Shown here piece by piece: positions 24,335 through 32,193 of a DNA stretch of 46,684 nt. The position numbers were made by a program, and so were the translations under genes. This DNA comes from Treponema sp. (GTDB lineage: Bacteria > Spirochaetota > Spirochaetia > Treponematales > Treponemataceae). The notes under the pieces are model-generated. The model ran no database searches, was not told where the DNA came from, and worked only from the letters and a program-made list of their open reading frames with translations. The number at the start of each line of letters is the position of its first letter. Position 1 is the first letter of the stretch. The DNA lies in contig JAAVAP010000019.1 in assembly GCA_014804005.1 (NCBI GenBank), forward strand, positions 16,916 to 63,599, written 5' to 3'.

Positions 24335-25468
24335 ATGGGCGGAAATTCTTTTGGAAAAATTTTCAAAGTAACGACGTTCGGCGAAAGCCACGGAAACGCG
24401 CTGGGCTGCATTGTGGAAGGAATTCCTGCGGGCGTAAAAATCAGCGCGGAAAAAATCCAGCACGAATTGGAACGCCGCCGTCCCGGAAAAAAATTCGCGG
24501 GCGAAAAAAATGCGGCTGTGACTTCGCGCAACGAATCCGACACGGCAGAAATTTTGAGCGGCGTGTTCGAAGGATTTTCGCAAGGCACGCCAATCGCCAT
24601 CGCGATAAAAAACACTTCGCAAAATTCCAAAGACTATTCAAATCTTGCGGCCACATTTCGCCCGGGGCATGCCGACTTTTCGTATTTCGAAAAATACGGA
24701 TTTCGCGACTATCGCGGCGGCGGGCGTTCGAGCGGAAGGGAAACTTGCGCACGCGTTGCGGCAGGCGCAATCGCAAAACAATTTTTGGAACAAAGTTTCG
24801 GAAAGAAATTCGCAATCACGGCGTACACTTTGCGCGCGGCAGGCATTTCCTGCGAAAAAATAAATTTCTCCGACATCGAAAAAAATCCTTTGCGCGCGGC
24901 GGATTTAAAAGCCGCCGAATTGATGCAAGCGAAAATCGAAGAATTGCGCGCTCAAGGAAATTCTGCGGGCGGAATAATCGAATGCGAAATTCGCGGCGTG
25001 CCAAGCGGCATGGGTGAGCCTGTCTTTGAAAAACTTGATGCGCTTTTGGCGCAGGCGATGCTTTCGATTGGAGCGGTAAAGGGAATCGAATTCGGCGCAG
25101 GATTCGCGGCGGCGGATTCAACGGGAAAAGAAAACAACGATCAAATCCGCCTCGACAAAAATGGCAAGGCAAAATTCTCGCAGAACAATTCGGGCGGAAT
25201 CTTGGGCGGAATTTCAAACGGAGAAAAAATAATTTTCCGCGTTGCCATAAAGCCTGTGCCGAGCATTTTTTGCGAGCAAAAAACAATCCGCGCAAAAATC
25301 AATCCTGAAAAGCCGGCGCAAAAAAATGCCGAGTTCGAAGAAACGGATTTGCAGATTCATGGCCGCCACGACGTTTGCCTGTGCCCGAGAATCGTTCCCG
25401 TCGTGGAAGCGATGAGCGCGCTCGTGCTGGCAGATTTGTATTTGCAAAATCGGTGCGCGAAAATTTAA
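24335..25468 (+). CDS. aroC: Chorismate synthase
   Basis: 377 aa. Converts 5-enolpyruvylshikimate 3-phosphate to chorismate, the last shikimate-pathway step, with reduced FMN. Signatures: FGKIFKVTTFGESHGNALGC (N-terminal, with the GESHG motif), RRRPGKKFA, FRPGHADFSYFEKYGFRDYR, then GGGRSSGRETCARVAAGAIA. The C-terminal GRHDVCLCPRIVPVVEAM completes the set. Residue order and length fit the bacterial enzyme of about 360-380 aa. GGAG 8 nt upstream. Other shikimate genes are not in the window. Confidence 0.98.
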   Translation: MGGNSFGKIFKVTTFGESHGNALGCIVEGIPAGVKISAEKIQHELERRRPGKKFAGEKNAAVTSRNESDTAEILSGVFEGFSQGTPIAIAIKNTSQNSKDYSNLAATFRPGHADFSYFEKYGFRDYRGGGRSSGRETCARVAAGAIAKQFLEQSFGKKFAITAYTLRAAGISCEKINFSDIEKNPLRAADLKAAELMQAKIEELRAQGNSAGGIIECEIRGVPSGMGEPVFEKLDALLAQAMLSIGAVKGIEFGAGFAAADSTGKENNDQIRLDKNGKAKFSQNNSGGILGGISNGEKIIFRVAIKPVPSIFCEQKTIRAKINPEKPAQKNAEFEETDLQIHGRHDVCLCPRIVPVVEAMSALVLADLYLQNRCAKI

Positions 25469-25524
25469 AACTCGGATTTAAAATTCAAAAAATTTCAGCG
25501 CGCTATTTCGCAACATTCACGCAT

Positions 25525-26313
25525 TCAAAAAAATTCCGTGGATACTTCGCCGCTTTCAAGCCGCAAAACATTTCCGTCTTCCGTGCACACGACAAGGCGC
25601 GCTTCATCGTCTATGTCAAGCACTTCGGCAAAAAAAGAATTTTCATCGCCGACCAAAGGAAAAACTTTTACGCGCCTTCCAATCAAAAACGAGCGCGACT
25701 TGTATTCCGAAAGTGCCTTGCCGTATGCGGCGGAATTTTCGAAAGCGGAATCATAAAGCGCGTACAAATTTTCGCAGACTTCGGAAAGCAATTTTTCTTT
25801 CAACGAATTAATTTCAGGAATTTGGCTTTCATCTTGAAAAATCGCGCCGGCCTTTTTTTGGATTTCCTCGGGGAAATTTTTCGCCAAAATATTTATTCCG
25901 ATTCCGATTACAGCGGCATCGACTTTTTGCGAGCGCGAATCGACATGGCCTTCCGCCAAAATGCCGCAAACTTTTTTTCCGTCCACATAAATGTCGTTCA
26001 CCCATTTTATCAAGGCTGGAATTCCGAACAATTTTTGAAGCGCGCGGCAAACTGCGAGAGCCGCAAAGATTGTCAACTTTGCAGAATTTTCAATTGGAAA
26101 TGGAGGCGCGTAAATCGCGGTGCAATAAAGACCAGTTTTTGGTGGCGAAAAAAAATTGCGATTTATCCGCCCCCTACCCGCGCTTTGTTCTTCGACAACG
26201 ATGACATTTTTTTCAAGCGAACGGACTTCGCCATTTTTTGCCGCTTCGTTCAAAAGCGAAAGCGCGTAAGTGTTCGAAGAATCGATTTTTTTCAGGCGGA
26301 TATAATTCAGCAT
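25525..26313 (-). CDS. birA: Biotin-[acetyl-CoA-carboxylase] ligase, monofunctional
   Basis: 262 aa from ATG 26313; the frame extends upstream into the neighbouring gene. Class II-type catalytic domain: VVEEQSAGRGRINRNFFSPP (the GRGR-like adenylate-binding loop, about 41-60) and ALIKWVNDIYVDGKKVCGIL (catalytic Lys, about 108-127). A-A-V-I-G-I-G-I-N follows, and a small C-terminal SH3-like part. The N-terminal winged helix of E. coli BirA is absent, so it cannot act as a biotin-operon repressor. Start is 7 nt after the tandem P-II gene stop, suggesting co-transcription, although a clear Shine-Dalgarno is not seen. Confidence 0.92.
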   Translation of the reverse strand: MLNYIRLKKIDSSNTYALSLLNEAAKNGEVRSLEKNVIVVEEQSAGRGRINRNFFSPPKTGLYCTAIYAPPFPIENSAKLTIFAALAVCRALQKLFGIPALIKWVNDIYVDGKKVCGILAEGHVDSRSQKVDAAVIGIGINILAKNFPEEIQKKAGAIFQDESQIPEINSLKEKLLSEVCENLYALYDSAFENSAAYGKALSEYKSRSFLIGRRVKVFPLVGDENSFFAEVLDIDDEARLVVCTEDGNVLRLESGEVSTEFF

Positions 26314-26320
26314 AAACGCG

Positions 26321-26971
26321 CTATCGTTTTCCCAAAAGCGTAAAGCGTTTTGCGTCCGCGCAGAAAACAACGCCGCTTCCACCCTTGGAGAAGCATTCAA
26401 GATTTTGAATCGCTTCCACGACGGCTTCGGCTTTGCTTTGTTCCACCAAAATCACGAGCATTTCTTTTTCCGGAACGATTTCCACTCCAAAGAATTTTTC
26501 GTCGCCTTCTTTGGCAGTGCCGCGACCAAGGACAACTGTTCCGCCGCCCGCGCCTGCTTTTCGCGCAGCCGCCATCGCATCTTCGGCGTAGCCTTTGTTC
26601 ACGATTATGTTGATCATCTGAAAAGAATTGTTTTCAATTGAATCCATAGATTTTTCCCCCAAAGTCAAATTCGATTTCGTTCCGCTTTTTATGAAACTGT
26701 TCACGTCCACCGTGAACATCACGCCAAAATGTCTTTTCTTCGAGCAAGCGTCTTCAATTGCGGCGCGGACATCGTTTTCGATTTTATCTTCCACGACGAT
26801 GTAAACGATTTCCTTTGAACTGTCGCCCAATCCCAAAATCGAAAGTATGTCGTTCGAAGCCGTTCCGCGTCCAGGAATTATCGTGCCGCCCGAAGCACCC
26901 GCGCCATTCGCGGCGGAACTTATAAGCGAGCCTGAATTATTCGGCACAATGCTCACAATAAGTTTATACAT
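26321..26971 (-). CDS. Tandem P-II-like regulatory protein (two GlnB-fold domains)
   Basis: 216 aa from ATG 26971 with GGAGGAG upstream. Two tandem copies of a P-II-like ferredoxin fold are visible. Domain 1 is about 1-108, with Y-K-L-I-V-S-I-V-P, GASGGTIIPGRG and I-V-Y-I-V-V-E. Domain 2 is about 115-212, with Q-M-I-N-I-I-V-N, GAGGGTVVLGRG and L-V-I-L-V-E-Q. The G-A-x-G-G-T-x-x-x-G-R-G loop is shared, and the T-loop is short with no uridylylation Tyr. It overlaps the DUF1538 gene by 8 nt, so the two are translationally coupled. Most likely a nucleotide-responsive regulator of that membrane protein. Known P-II proteins control ammonium and other transporters; this partner is inference. Confidence 0.85.
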   Translation of the reverse strand: MYKLIVSIVPNNSGSLISSAANGAGASGGTIIPGRGTASNDILSILGLGDSSKEIVYIVVEDKIENDVRAAIEDACSKKRHFGVMFTVDVNSFIKSGTKSNLTLGEKSMDSIENNSFQMINIIVNKGYAEDAMAAARKAGAGGGTVVLGRGTAKEGDEKFFGVEIVPEKEMLVILVEQSKAEAVVEAIQNLECFSKGGSGVVFCADAKRFTLLGKR

Positions 26972-28511
26972 TTTCTCCTCCTGAAGTCGCCGCTTTTTCC
27001 GCAAGGATTTTTTCACCACGCGCGTTCTTCACTTTGAAAACGATTCCCATAATTTGCACGGCAATGAGCGGCATCATCGCCACAAGCGCGATCACGCCGA
27101 AAGAATCCGAAGCGTCTTTTCCAGCCGCGCCAATCGTAAAAGAAAGAATAAACGTCGAAGTGAGCGGCCCTGACGCGACTCCGCCAGAATCGAACGCGAT
27201 GCCAGTAAAAAGAGGCGGCGCAAAAATCATCAGGGCGAGAGCCACGGCATAGCCCGCAACCAAAATATATCTCAGCGAAAATCCGTTGATGTTGCGCCAA
27301 AGCGAAAGCGCGATTGCAAACGCCGTTCCTGCCGAAAGGAAAAAAAGCAATGCGCGACGTTTTATCGTGCCGCCCGAAACTTGTTCCACTTGCTCGCTCA
27401 AAACCCAAACGGCAGGTTCTGCGCAAACGATTATCGCGCCAAAAACCACGCCCGTTCCGACAAGAAGCGCAAGGTAAAAGCCGCCTCGTTCCGAAGCGAA
27501 TCTTCCCAAAATTTCTCCGAGCGCGCGTCCAGCATCGCTGAAGCCGCCGTTCACTCCAATCAAAAAAACAGAAAGCCCGATGAACGCATACACGAATCCA
27601 ATGACGAAACGCAAAACTTGGCGCGCCGTCATTTTGAAAAGCCAAAACTGAAATATGATAAAAAGCGCGAAAAGCGGCGCGATCGACAAAAGCGATTCGT
27701 GCAAAACTGACGAGAAAATTTGCGTGAACGGCGAGAACACTTGCGAGAAAATCCCTGTTCCAGTTTCAAACGCGAGTTCCTCCACCACGTCCACCGATTT
27801 TTGCATGAGATTCGCGCGGCTCAAAAAGATCGCGTAAATCAGCACCGCCATGATCGGGCCGACGGAAGCAGTTCCAGTGAGTCCGAACGAGCCATCGTCG
27901 CCGGTCGATGAAGTTGAATCGCGCCGAACTGTCGCCACGCCCAAGCCCAAAGCCATAATGAAAGGCACGGTCATAGGGCCTGTAGTCGCTCCGCCTGAAT
28001 CGAACGCGATTCCCAAAAAACTTGTGGGCGCGAAAAACGCGAGCGCAAAAAGCACGACATATGCGATGGCAAAAGTGATTTTTATGGAAAATCTCAAAAC
28101 CGTGCGCAAAAGCCCGATGAGGATGAACAATCCCACGCCAGCGGCAATCACGAAAGTGAGCAAAAATTTATCGACGAATTTGAAAATCGAGCGCACTTGG
28201 TCGCCAAAAACTTGAATGTCAGGCTCGGCGGCCGTAACTATAAAACCAATCACGAAAGCGCATCCGAGCAAAAGCGGCAGGTTTCGTTTTTGCACGAGAG
28301 AAGAGCCGCAACGCTCGCCCATCGGCTCGATTCCCATATCAACGCCGAGCAAAAAAATCGTCAACCCGACAATCAAAAGAAATCCACCGACAACGAATCG
28401 CGCCAAAAGAATTTTATCCAGCGGAACTATTGTAAGTCCCAAAACAAGAACTATAAGAATTACGGGAACGACGGATTTTGCCGTCTCTTTGAATTTTGCC
28501 GCAATGTTCAT
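26964..28511 (-). CDS. DUF1538 membrane protein (two DUF1538 domains), putative transporter
   Basis: 515 aa, about 12 membrane helices in two repeated halves. Each half contains the glycine-rich motif: F-D-S-G-G-A-T-T-G-P-M-T-V-P-F (about 180-194) and F-D-S-G-G-V-A-S-G-P-L-T-S-T-F (about 430-444). Each is preceded by A-E-P-D-I-Q-V or A-E-P-A-V-W-V about 80 residues earlier. The internal duplication with opposed signature loops is typical of ion or solute carriers with inverted repeats, but the substrate of DUF1538 is unknown. The MTA/SAH nucleosidase stop lies 9 nt upstream; no ribosome-binding site is visible, so translation probably depends on coupling. Paired with a tandem P-II regulator. 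Confidence 0.9.
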   Translation of the reverse strand: MNIAAKFKETAKSVVPVILIVLVLGLTIVPLDKILLARFVVGGFLLIVGLTIFLLGVDMGIEPMGERCGSSLVQKRNLPLLLGCAFVIGFIVTAAEPDIQVFGDQVRSIFKFVDKFLLTFVIAAGVGLFILIGLLRTVLRFSIKITFAIAYVVLFALAFFAPTSFLGIAFDSGGATTGPMTVPFIMALGLGVATVRRDSTSSTGDDGSFGLTGTASVGPIMAVLIYAIFLSRANLMQKSVDVVEELAFETGTGIFSQVFSPFTQIFSSVLHESLLSIAPLFALFIIFQFWLFKMTARQVLRFVIGFVYAFIGLSVFLIGVNGGFSDAGRALGEILGRFASERGGFYLALLVGTGVVFGAIIVCAEPAVWVLSEQVEQVSGGTIKRRALLFFLSAGTAFAIALSLWRNINGFSLRYILVAGYAVALALMIFAPPLFTGIAFDSGGVASGPLTSTFILSFTIGAAGKDASDSFGVIALVAMMPLIAVQIMGIVFKVKNARGEKILAEKAATSGGENV

Positions 28512-28520
28512 ATTATAAAT

Positions 28521-29237
28521 CTACCGAATTTGCTTTAAAAGTTCAAGTAATATCGCGCCGCTTAAATTCGCCGCAATCTCTTCATTAAAATTGTAAGTGG
28601 ATTCCGCAGTGTCGTCCGCCATATCGGAAAGCGTCCGCATAATGACGAACGGCGTTTTATTGAGAAAGCATGCGTGCGCCACGGCAGCACCTTCCATTTC
28701 CACGCAAAGCGGCGCACAAATTTCTTTGATTCGTTCCTTTTGATTTTTGTCCGCCACAAATTGGTCGCCCGAAGCGATTCTTCCAACGGCGAGTTTGTGC
28801 CCCGCGCTTTCCGGAATGAGCGGAAAAACGCGCTTGATTTTTTCTATCATATCATTGTCGGCGGGAAAGTCCGAACATTCCATCTGCGGAATTTCCGTGG
28901 ACTTGTAGCCGAACGCGCTGGCATCCATATCGTGGTAAAGCGCGTCGCTCGAAAGCACCACATCGAAAACTCCAAGCCCCGCGCCCATCGCGCCCGCGAT
29001 TCCAGAATTTATTATGGAATCTGCGCCGAATTGCAAAATCATTCTTTGTGCGCAAAGCGCGGCGTTCACTTTTCCCACGCCACTTTTCGCAAGGACAATT
29101 TCCGCGCCGCCGATTTTTCCTTCGTGATAAATTGTTCCGCCAGCGTTCGTGTGCGAGACATTTCCACTTTGCGCGAGCGCGTCCAAAATAATTTTCACTT
29201 CGCATTCCATCGCGCCTATGATTCCGAGTTTTTTCAT
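28521..29237 (-). CDS. mtnN: 5'-methylthioadenosine / S-adenosylhomocysteine nucleosidase
   Basis: 238 aa. Opens with KKLGIIGAMECEVKIILDAL (the typical IGAMxxE start). Further family signatures are SGVGKVNAALCAQ, INSGIAGAMG and CVEMEGAAVAHAC (substrate Glu). The catalytic Asp is in M-R-T-L-S-D-M-A-D-D. Cleaves adenine from MTA and SAH in the cytoplasm, recycling methylation and polyamine by-products. Its ATG overlaps the GT4 gene stop by 4 nt (ATGA), so both are on one transcript. The functional link between the two is not obvious. Confidence 0.95.
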   Translation of the reverse strand: MKKLGIIGAMECEVKIILDALAQSGNVSHTNAGGTIYHEGKIGGAEIVLAKSGVGKVNAALCAQRMILQFGADSIINSGIAGAMGAGLGVFDVVLSSDALYHDMDASAFGYKSTEIPQMECSDFPADNDMIEKIKRVFPLIPESAGHKLAVGRIASGDQFVADKNQKERIKEICAPLCVEMEGAAVAHACFLNKTPFVIMRTLSDMADDTAESTYNFNEEIAANLSGAILLELLKQIR

Positions 29238-30472
29238 TTTTCCACCTCCACAGCGTCCACAGCTTTTTGCAATTCCGCATCCGAAATTCCACTTGGAAAT
29301 GTATTGAAAACTTTTTCATAAAAAGCCATCGTCCGCCTTCCGAACATTTCGAGCGAAAAGGTTTTCGAAATCTCAAGGCTCTTTTTTCCGAACGCCTTGC
29401 GCTTTTCTTCGTCGGCGGCGAGTCCCAAAAGATAGCCGTCCATTTCCTCGTCGCTTTGAGCGAAGTAGCCGTTCTCTCCATGAAAAACCGTATCAGAAAA
29501 ACTCGTGTCGTATCGGACGACTACAGGAAGCCCCGACATCAAAGCTTCAAGCACAGTCATCGAATGCATTTCCGAAAGCGACGCGGTAACATAAACATCG
29601 CCGAGTTGATAGAACGAATGGACGTCGCGCCATGGAACGTAACCTGTAAAAATAATTCTGTCCGAAAATTTCGCGGACTTTTTTTTCAAGGCCTGCAAAG
29701 CAAGTCCATCGCCTACAAACAAAATTTTTATGTGCTCATTTTTTTGAATCACGCGCAGGCAAATGTCAAGCAATTCTTCCACGCGCTTTTCGTAAACCAC
29801 GCGCCCCAAAAACAAAAACACGACGTCGCCTTTTTTTATTCCCCATTTTTCGCGCGCCGCCTGAATACTTTCTTCCGATATCGTGTGCCGCAAAAAAGTA
29901 TCGCTGTCGAGCGCATTCGGAATTATCGCCGAAGGACTTTGCGGAAGCATGAATGGCTGCTTGAAATATTCGTGCGCCTTTTGCGAAACATTTATGAGCG
30001 CGTAGAAATCGCGGTACATCCAGCGCACGATTCTGCGAATCAATTTGACGGGAATGAATTTTCCGCCCCAAAGATAATATTTGTAGAAATCCTCCCACAA
30101 TGTGTGTGTCGTCGCGATGGCAGGAATTCCGAGTTCCTTGCTCGCAAATTTCGCCGCCTGTCCGATAGAAAATTCCGTGTGCGAATGAATGAACTCCACA
30201 TTGTGTTCTTTCAAAAAAGCAATCAGCCGTTTTTTGTCAACAATCGAAATGAACTGATCGGGCACTCCGAAGAACGCGCTGGAAAACGATTTCATCCGCA
30301 GGATGTTCGACTTGTCGGAAAATTTTTCTTCGATGTATTTGTCATGCGTGTCCGTCGTAACAATCACGACATTGTGCCCCATCGCCACGAGAATTCTCTG
30401 CAACTGCAAGACCACAGTCACAATGCCGCTTTTTGTGGGGAGAAAAGAATCTGTGAAAAGCGCGATATTCAT
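29234..30472 (-). CDS. GT4-family glycosyltransferase, 1,2-diacylglycerol glucosyltransferase-like
   Basis: 412 aa from ATG 30472; six extra upstream codons to 30490 are possible, but the promoter -10 sits in them. GT-B fold. The N-terminal acceptor domain is NIALFTDSFLPTKSGIVTVV with E-F-I-H-S-H-T-E-F-S-I-G. The C-terminal donor domain has VVFLFLGRVVYEKRVEELLD, then IIFTGYVP, then V-T-A-S-L-S-E-M-H-S-M-T-V-L-E-A-L-M-S-G-L-P-V-V, where the conserved Glu binds the sugar nucleotide. This is the pattern of diacylglycerol alpha-glucosyltransferases, pairing with the GT28 enzyme at 4 kb as possible glycolipid synthesis (inference). Likely membrane-associated on the cytoplasmic face. Confidence 0.88.
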   Translation of the reverse strand: MNIALFTDSFLPTKSGIVTVVLQLQRILVAMGHNVVIVTTDTHDKYIEEKFSDKSNILRMKSFSSAFFGVPDQFISIVDKKRLIAFLKEHNVEFIHSHTEFSIGQAAKFASKELGIPAIATTHTLWEDFYKYYLWGGKFIPVKLIRRIVRWMYRDFYALINVSQKAHEYFKQPFMLPQSPSAIIPNALDSDTFLRHTISEESIQAAREKWGIKKGDVVFLFLGRVVYEKRVEELLDICLRVIQKNEHIKILFVGDGLALQALKKKSAKFSDRIIFTGYVPWRDVHSFYQLGDVYVTASLSEMHSMTVLEALMSGLPVVVRYDTSFSDTVFHGENGYFAQSDEEMDGYLLGLAADEEKRKAFGKKSLEISKTFSLEMFGRRTMAFYEKVFNTFPSGISDAELQKAVDAVEVEK

Positions 30473-30480
30473 AAAACTGT

Positions 30481-30590
30481 ATTTTACCAAAAAATCGCCG
30501 CCATTGCAATAACTTTTTTCTGGGGAAACGACAACCCATCTATGCGCAAGCCTTGCACCACTTTACTTTTTTTGAAATATGAAATAAAAT
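30481..30590. promoter_or_regulatory. Divergent leaderless promoters: GT4 operon (minus) and LuxR regulator (plus)
   Basis: Minus strand: -35 TTGCAA (30509-30504), 17-nt spacer, -10 TAAAAT (30486-30481), 8 nt to ATG 30472. Plus strand: -35 TTTACT (30562-30567), 17-nt spacer, -10 TAAAAT (30585-30590), 5 nt to ATG 30596. A membrane-bound regulator divergent from an envelope operon often controls it; that is inference. Confidence 0.6.
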
Positions 30591-30595
30591 GCGCT

Positions 30596-32101
30596 ATGCT
30601 CAAAAACGCAATGCTTTTCATCCTTGCCGTTCTCTCTTTGAGCGGATGCGTGAATTATGGCCGCCCGAAAAATGTCGCCGTGAAAAATTCGGCTTCCAAT
30701 TACCCCCCCCCTATCGATTTTCAGGCGGAAGATTTCGTCGCACAGAATTCAAACCAAATCGTAACGAACGCTTCCGAAAATTTTTGGGTGCGCATTGAGA
30801 TTCCGTCCGCTCCCGAAAAGACGCTCCTCGACCTTGGCCCGGAACTTGTTGACGAGGCGCGGCTTTTCGTCCCCGGTCGCGGCGAATGGACTTTACACGA
30901 CAGGACAGGAAAAACCGTGCCGAACGGCCAAAAGAAAATCCAAGGCATACGATGCGCATTGGAAATTCCCGCGCGGCAAGGCGAGGTGCTTTTGCACGTA
31001 AAAAATTCCGACGCCACTGCGCTCAGCCTCCGCATTTTTTCCCAAGGCGAATTCTTTTTGCAGACGACGAAATTGAATTTTCTGCACGGAATTTCAATCG
31101 CAGTCTTTTTGATTTCGATTTCGGCGCAGATTTTCATTTGGGTTTTCCGCAGAAGAAAAGGCTCGCCGTTCATTCTCGCCGTGACGATTTTATTTTTCGT
31201 CTACCAGCTGTGCATGAAAGGCATCGCGCCCACGTTTCTTTGGAACAACTTCGCGCAGGCAAAATTTTTCCTGCATCTCACCTACATCGTGGCGACGTTC
31301 GGATTCGTGACGATCCTCATGCTCACGCTGCGGTGCACAAATTCGGAAACGCGATTTTCAATAAGAAGGCAGATAAATTCCGCGCTCATCGGCTGCGCGA
31401 TTCTTTTCGCGGTGATGTTCTCGTTTTCCCCGAATTTTGATTTCGTCTACCGCCTTTCAATTTGCGTTTTGATCGCAGGGCTTGCGTTCGAAATCGCGAT
31501 CATCGCGCTCGGGGCGAAAAACCGAAACACCGACTTTTCGATTTTGACTCCGTGGTGCGCGTTCTACGTCTTTTTGATTTTCCGCCAAGTCTTTCATTTG
31601 GTGCGGAAGTCGAAAGAATATTTTTTGCTCAGCGCGCTCATGGAAAACGACTATTATTTTTCCTACGACGCGGCTTTTCTCGCCGTGAACATCGGATATG
31701 TCATCATCCTTGCGCGAAGGCTCGCACGGCGCGGTGAAATACCGAGCAAGGAAAAACGCGAGGAAAACGCCTTGCCGCAAGAATCCAATCCGCGCTCATT
31801 GGAAGACGTTCTTTTGCAATGCGGACTTTCCCGCCGCGAAATCGAAGTGGCGGAGCTGCTCTATTCAAAGCAAAGCAGCACGAAGGAAATCGCCTCGCAG
31901 CTGAACATAAGCGAGAACACCGTCGCCACGCACATCAAGCACATCTTCGAAAAGTGCGGCGTGAACTCGCGAATTTCTTTTTACAAGCTGATGAACGAAA
32001 AAATCACCCGAAAAGGTGATGTTTCTACCCCCCCCCATTCGCCTAAAAAGGCCGTAAAATCACCCGTATTGGCGATATTCAAAATCCTGCGAAGACGCTA
32101 G
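30596..32101 (+). CDS. Membrane-tethered LuxR-type regulator (lipoprotein signal, 7TM, HTH)
   Basis: 501 aa from ATG 30596. In order: signal MLKNAMLFILAVLSLSGC with a lipobox ending at Cys18; an extracytoplasmic beta domain (about 40-155) of the 7TMR-DISM sensor type; six or seven hydrophobic helices (about 160-385); a linker; and a C-terminal LuxR/GerE helix-turn-helix (about 405-465). The helix-turn-helix shows L-S-R-R-E-I-E-V-A-E-L-L, then S-T-K-E-I-A-S-Q-L-N-I-S-E-N-T-V-A-T-H-I-K-H-I. A short basic tail follows. Such proteins would sense an envelope ligand and bind DNA from the membrane. Two 9-C tracts lie in the coding region: one just after the signal peptide, one just after the helix-turn-helix. 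A strong terminator follows. Confidence 0.85.
   Translation: MLKNAMLFILAVLSLSGCVNYGRPKNVAVKNSASNYPPPIDFQAEDFVAQNSNQIVTNASENFWVRIEIPSAPEKTLLDLGPELVDEARLFVPGRGEWTLHDRTGKTVPNGQKKIQGIRCALEIPARQGEVLLHVKNSDATALSLRIFSQGEFFLQTTKLNFLHGISIAVFLISISAQIFIWVFRRRKGSPFILAVTILFFVYQLCMKGIAPTFLWNNFAQAKFFLHLTYIVATFGFVTILMLTLRCTNSETRFSIRRQINSALIGCAILFAVMFSFSPNFDFVYRLSICVLIAGLAFEIAIIALGAKNRNTDFSILTPWCAFYVFLIFRQVFHLVRKSKEYFLLSALMENDYYFSYDAAFLAVNIGYVIILARRLARRGEIPSKEKREENALPQESNPRSLEDVLLQCGLSRREIEVAELLYSKQSSTKEIASQLNISENTVATHIKHIFEKCGVNSRISFYKLMNEKITRKGDVSTPPHSPKKAVKSPVLAIFKILRRR
30703..30711 (+). repeat. Poly-C tract (9 C), early in the LuxR regulator
   Basis: Nine consecutive C around codons 36-39 (Y-P-P-P). Loss of one C gives a stop after about 20 codons; gain of one C gives a stop after about 30. 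Either change removes the sensor and HTH. Confidence 0.9.
32028..32036 (+). repeat. Poly-C tract (9 C), in the C-terminal tail of the LuxR regulator
   Basis: Nine consecutive C immediately after the HTH. Loss of one C ends the protein after I-R-L-K-R-P; gain of one ends it after P-F-A. Slippage would swap or drop the roughly 20-residue basic tail without touching the HTH. Confidence 0.9.
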
Positions 32102-32121
32102 ACTTTCCTCAATTCGAATGA

Positions 32122-32182
32122 GATTTCCGAAAGGAAATCGATTCGGCCACGCGCCCCAGTTTGGGGCGCGGAAATTTTTTTT
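32122..32182 (+). terminator. Hairpin plus rho-independent terminator directly before the next gene, attenuator-like
   Basis: First a GATTTCC-GAAA-GGAAATC hairpin (32122-32139). Then a very strong terminator: 9-bp stem CGCGCCCCA/TGGGGCGCG with a 3-nt loop (32150-32170) and a run of 8 T ending at 32182. The Shine-Dalgarno of the next gene begins 1 nt later, so no promoter fits between terminator and gene. Confidence 0.85.
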
Positions 32183-32193
32183 GAGGTTATGAA

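Noticed and set aside
29267..30595. Long plus-strand frame running into the LuxR regulator
   Set aside because: It is antisense to the glycosyltransferase. The lipobox signal and promoter put the regulator start at 30596.
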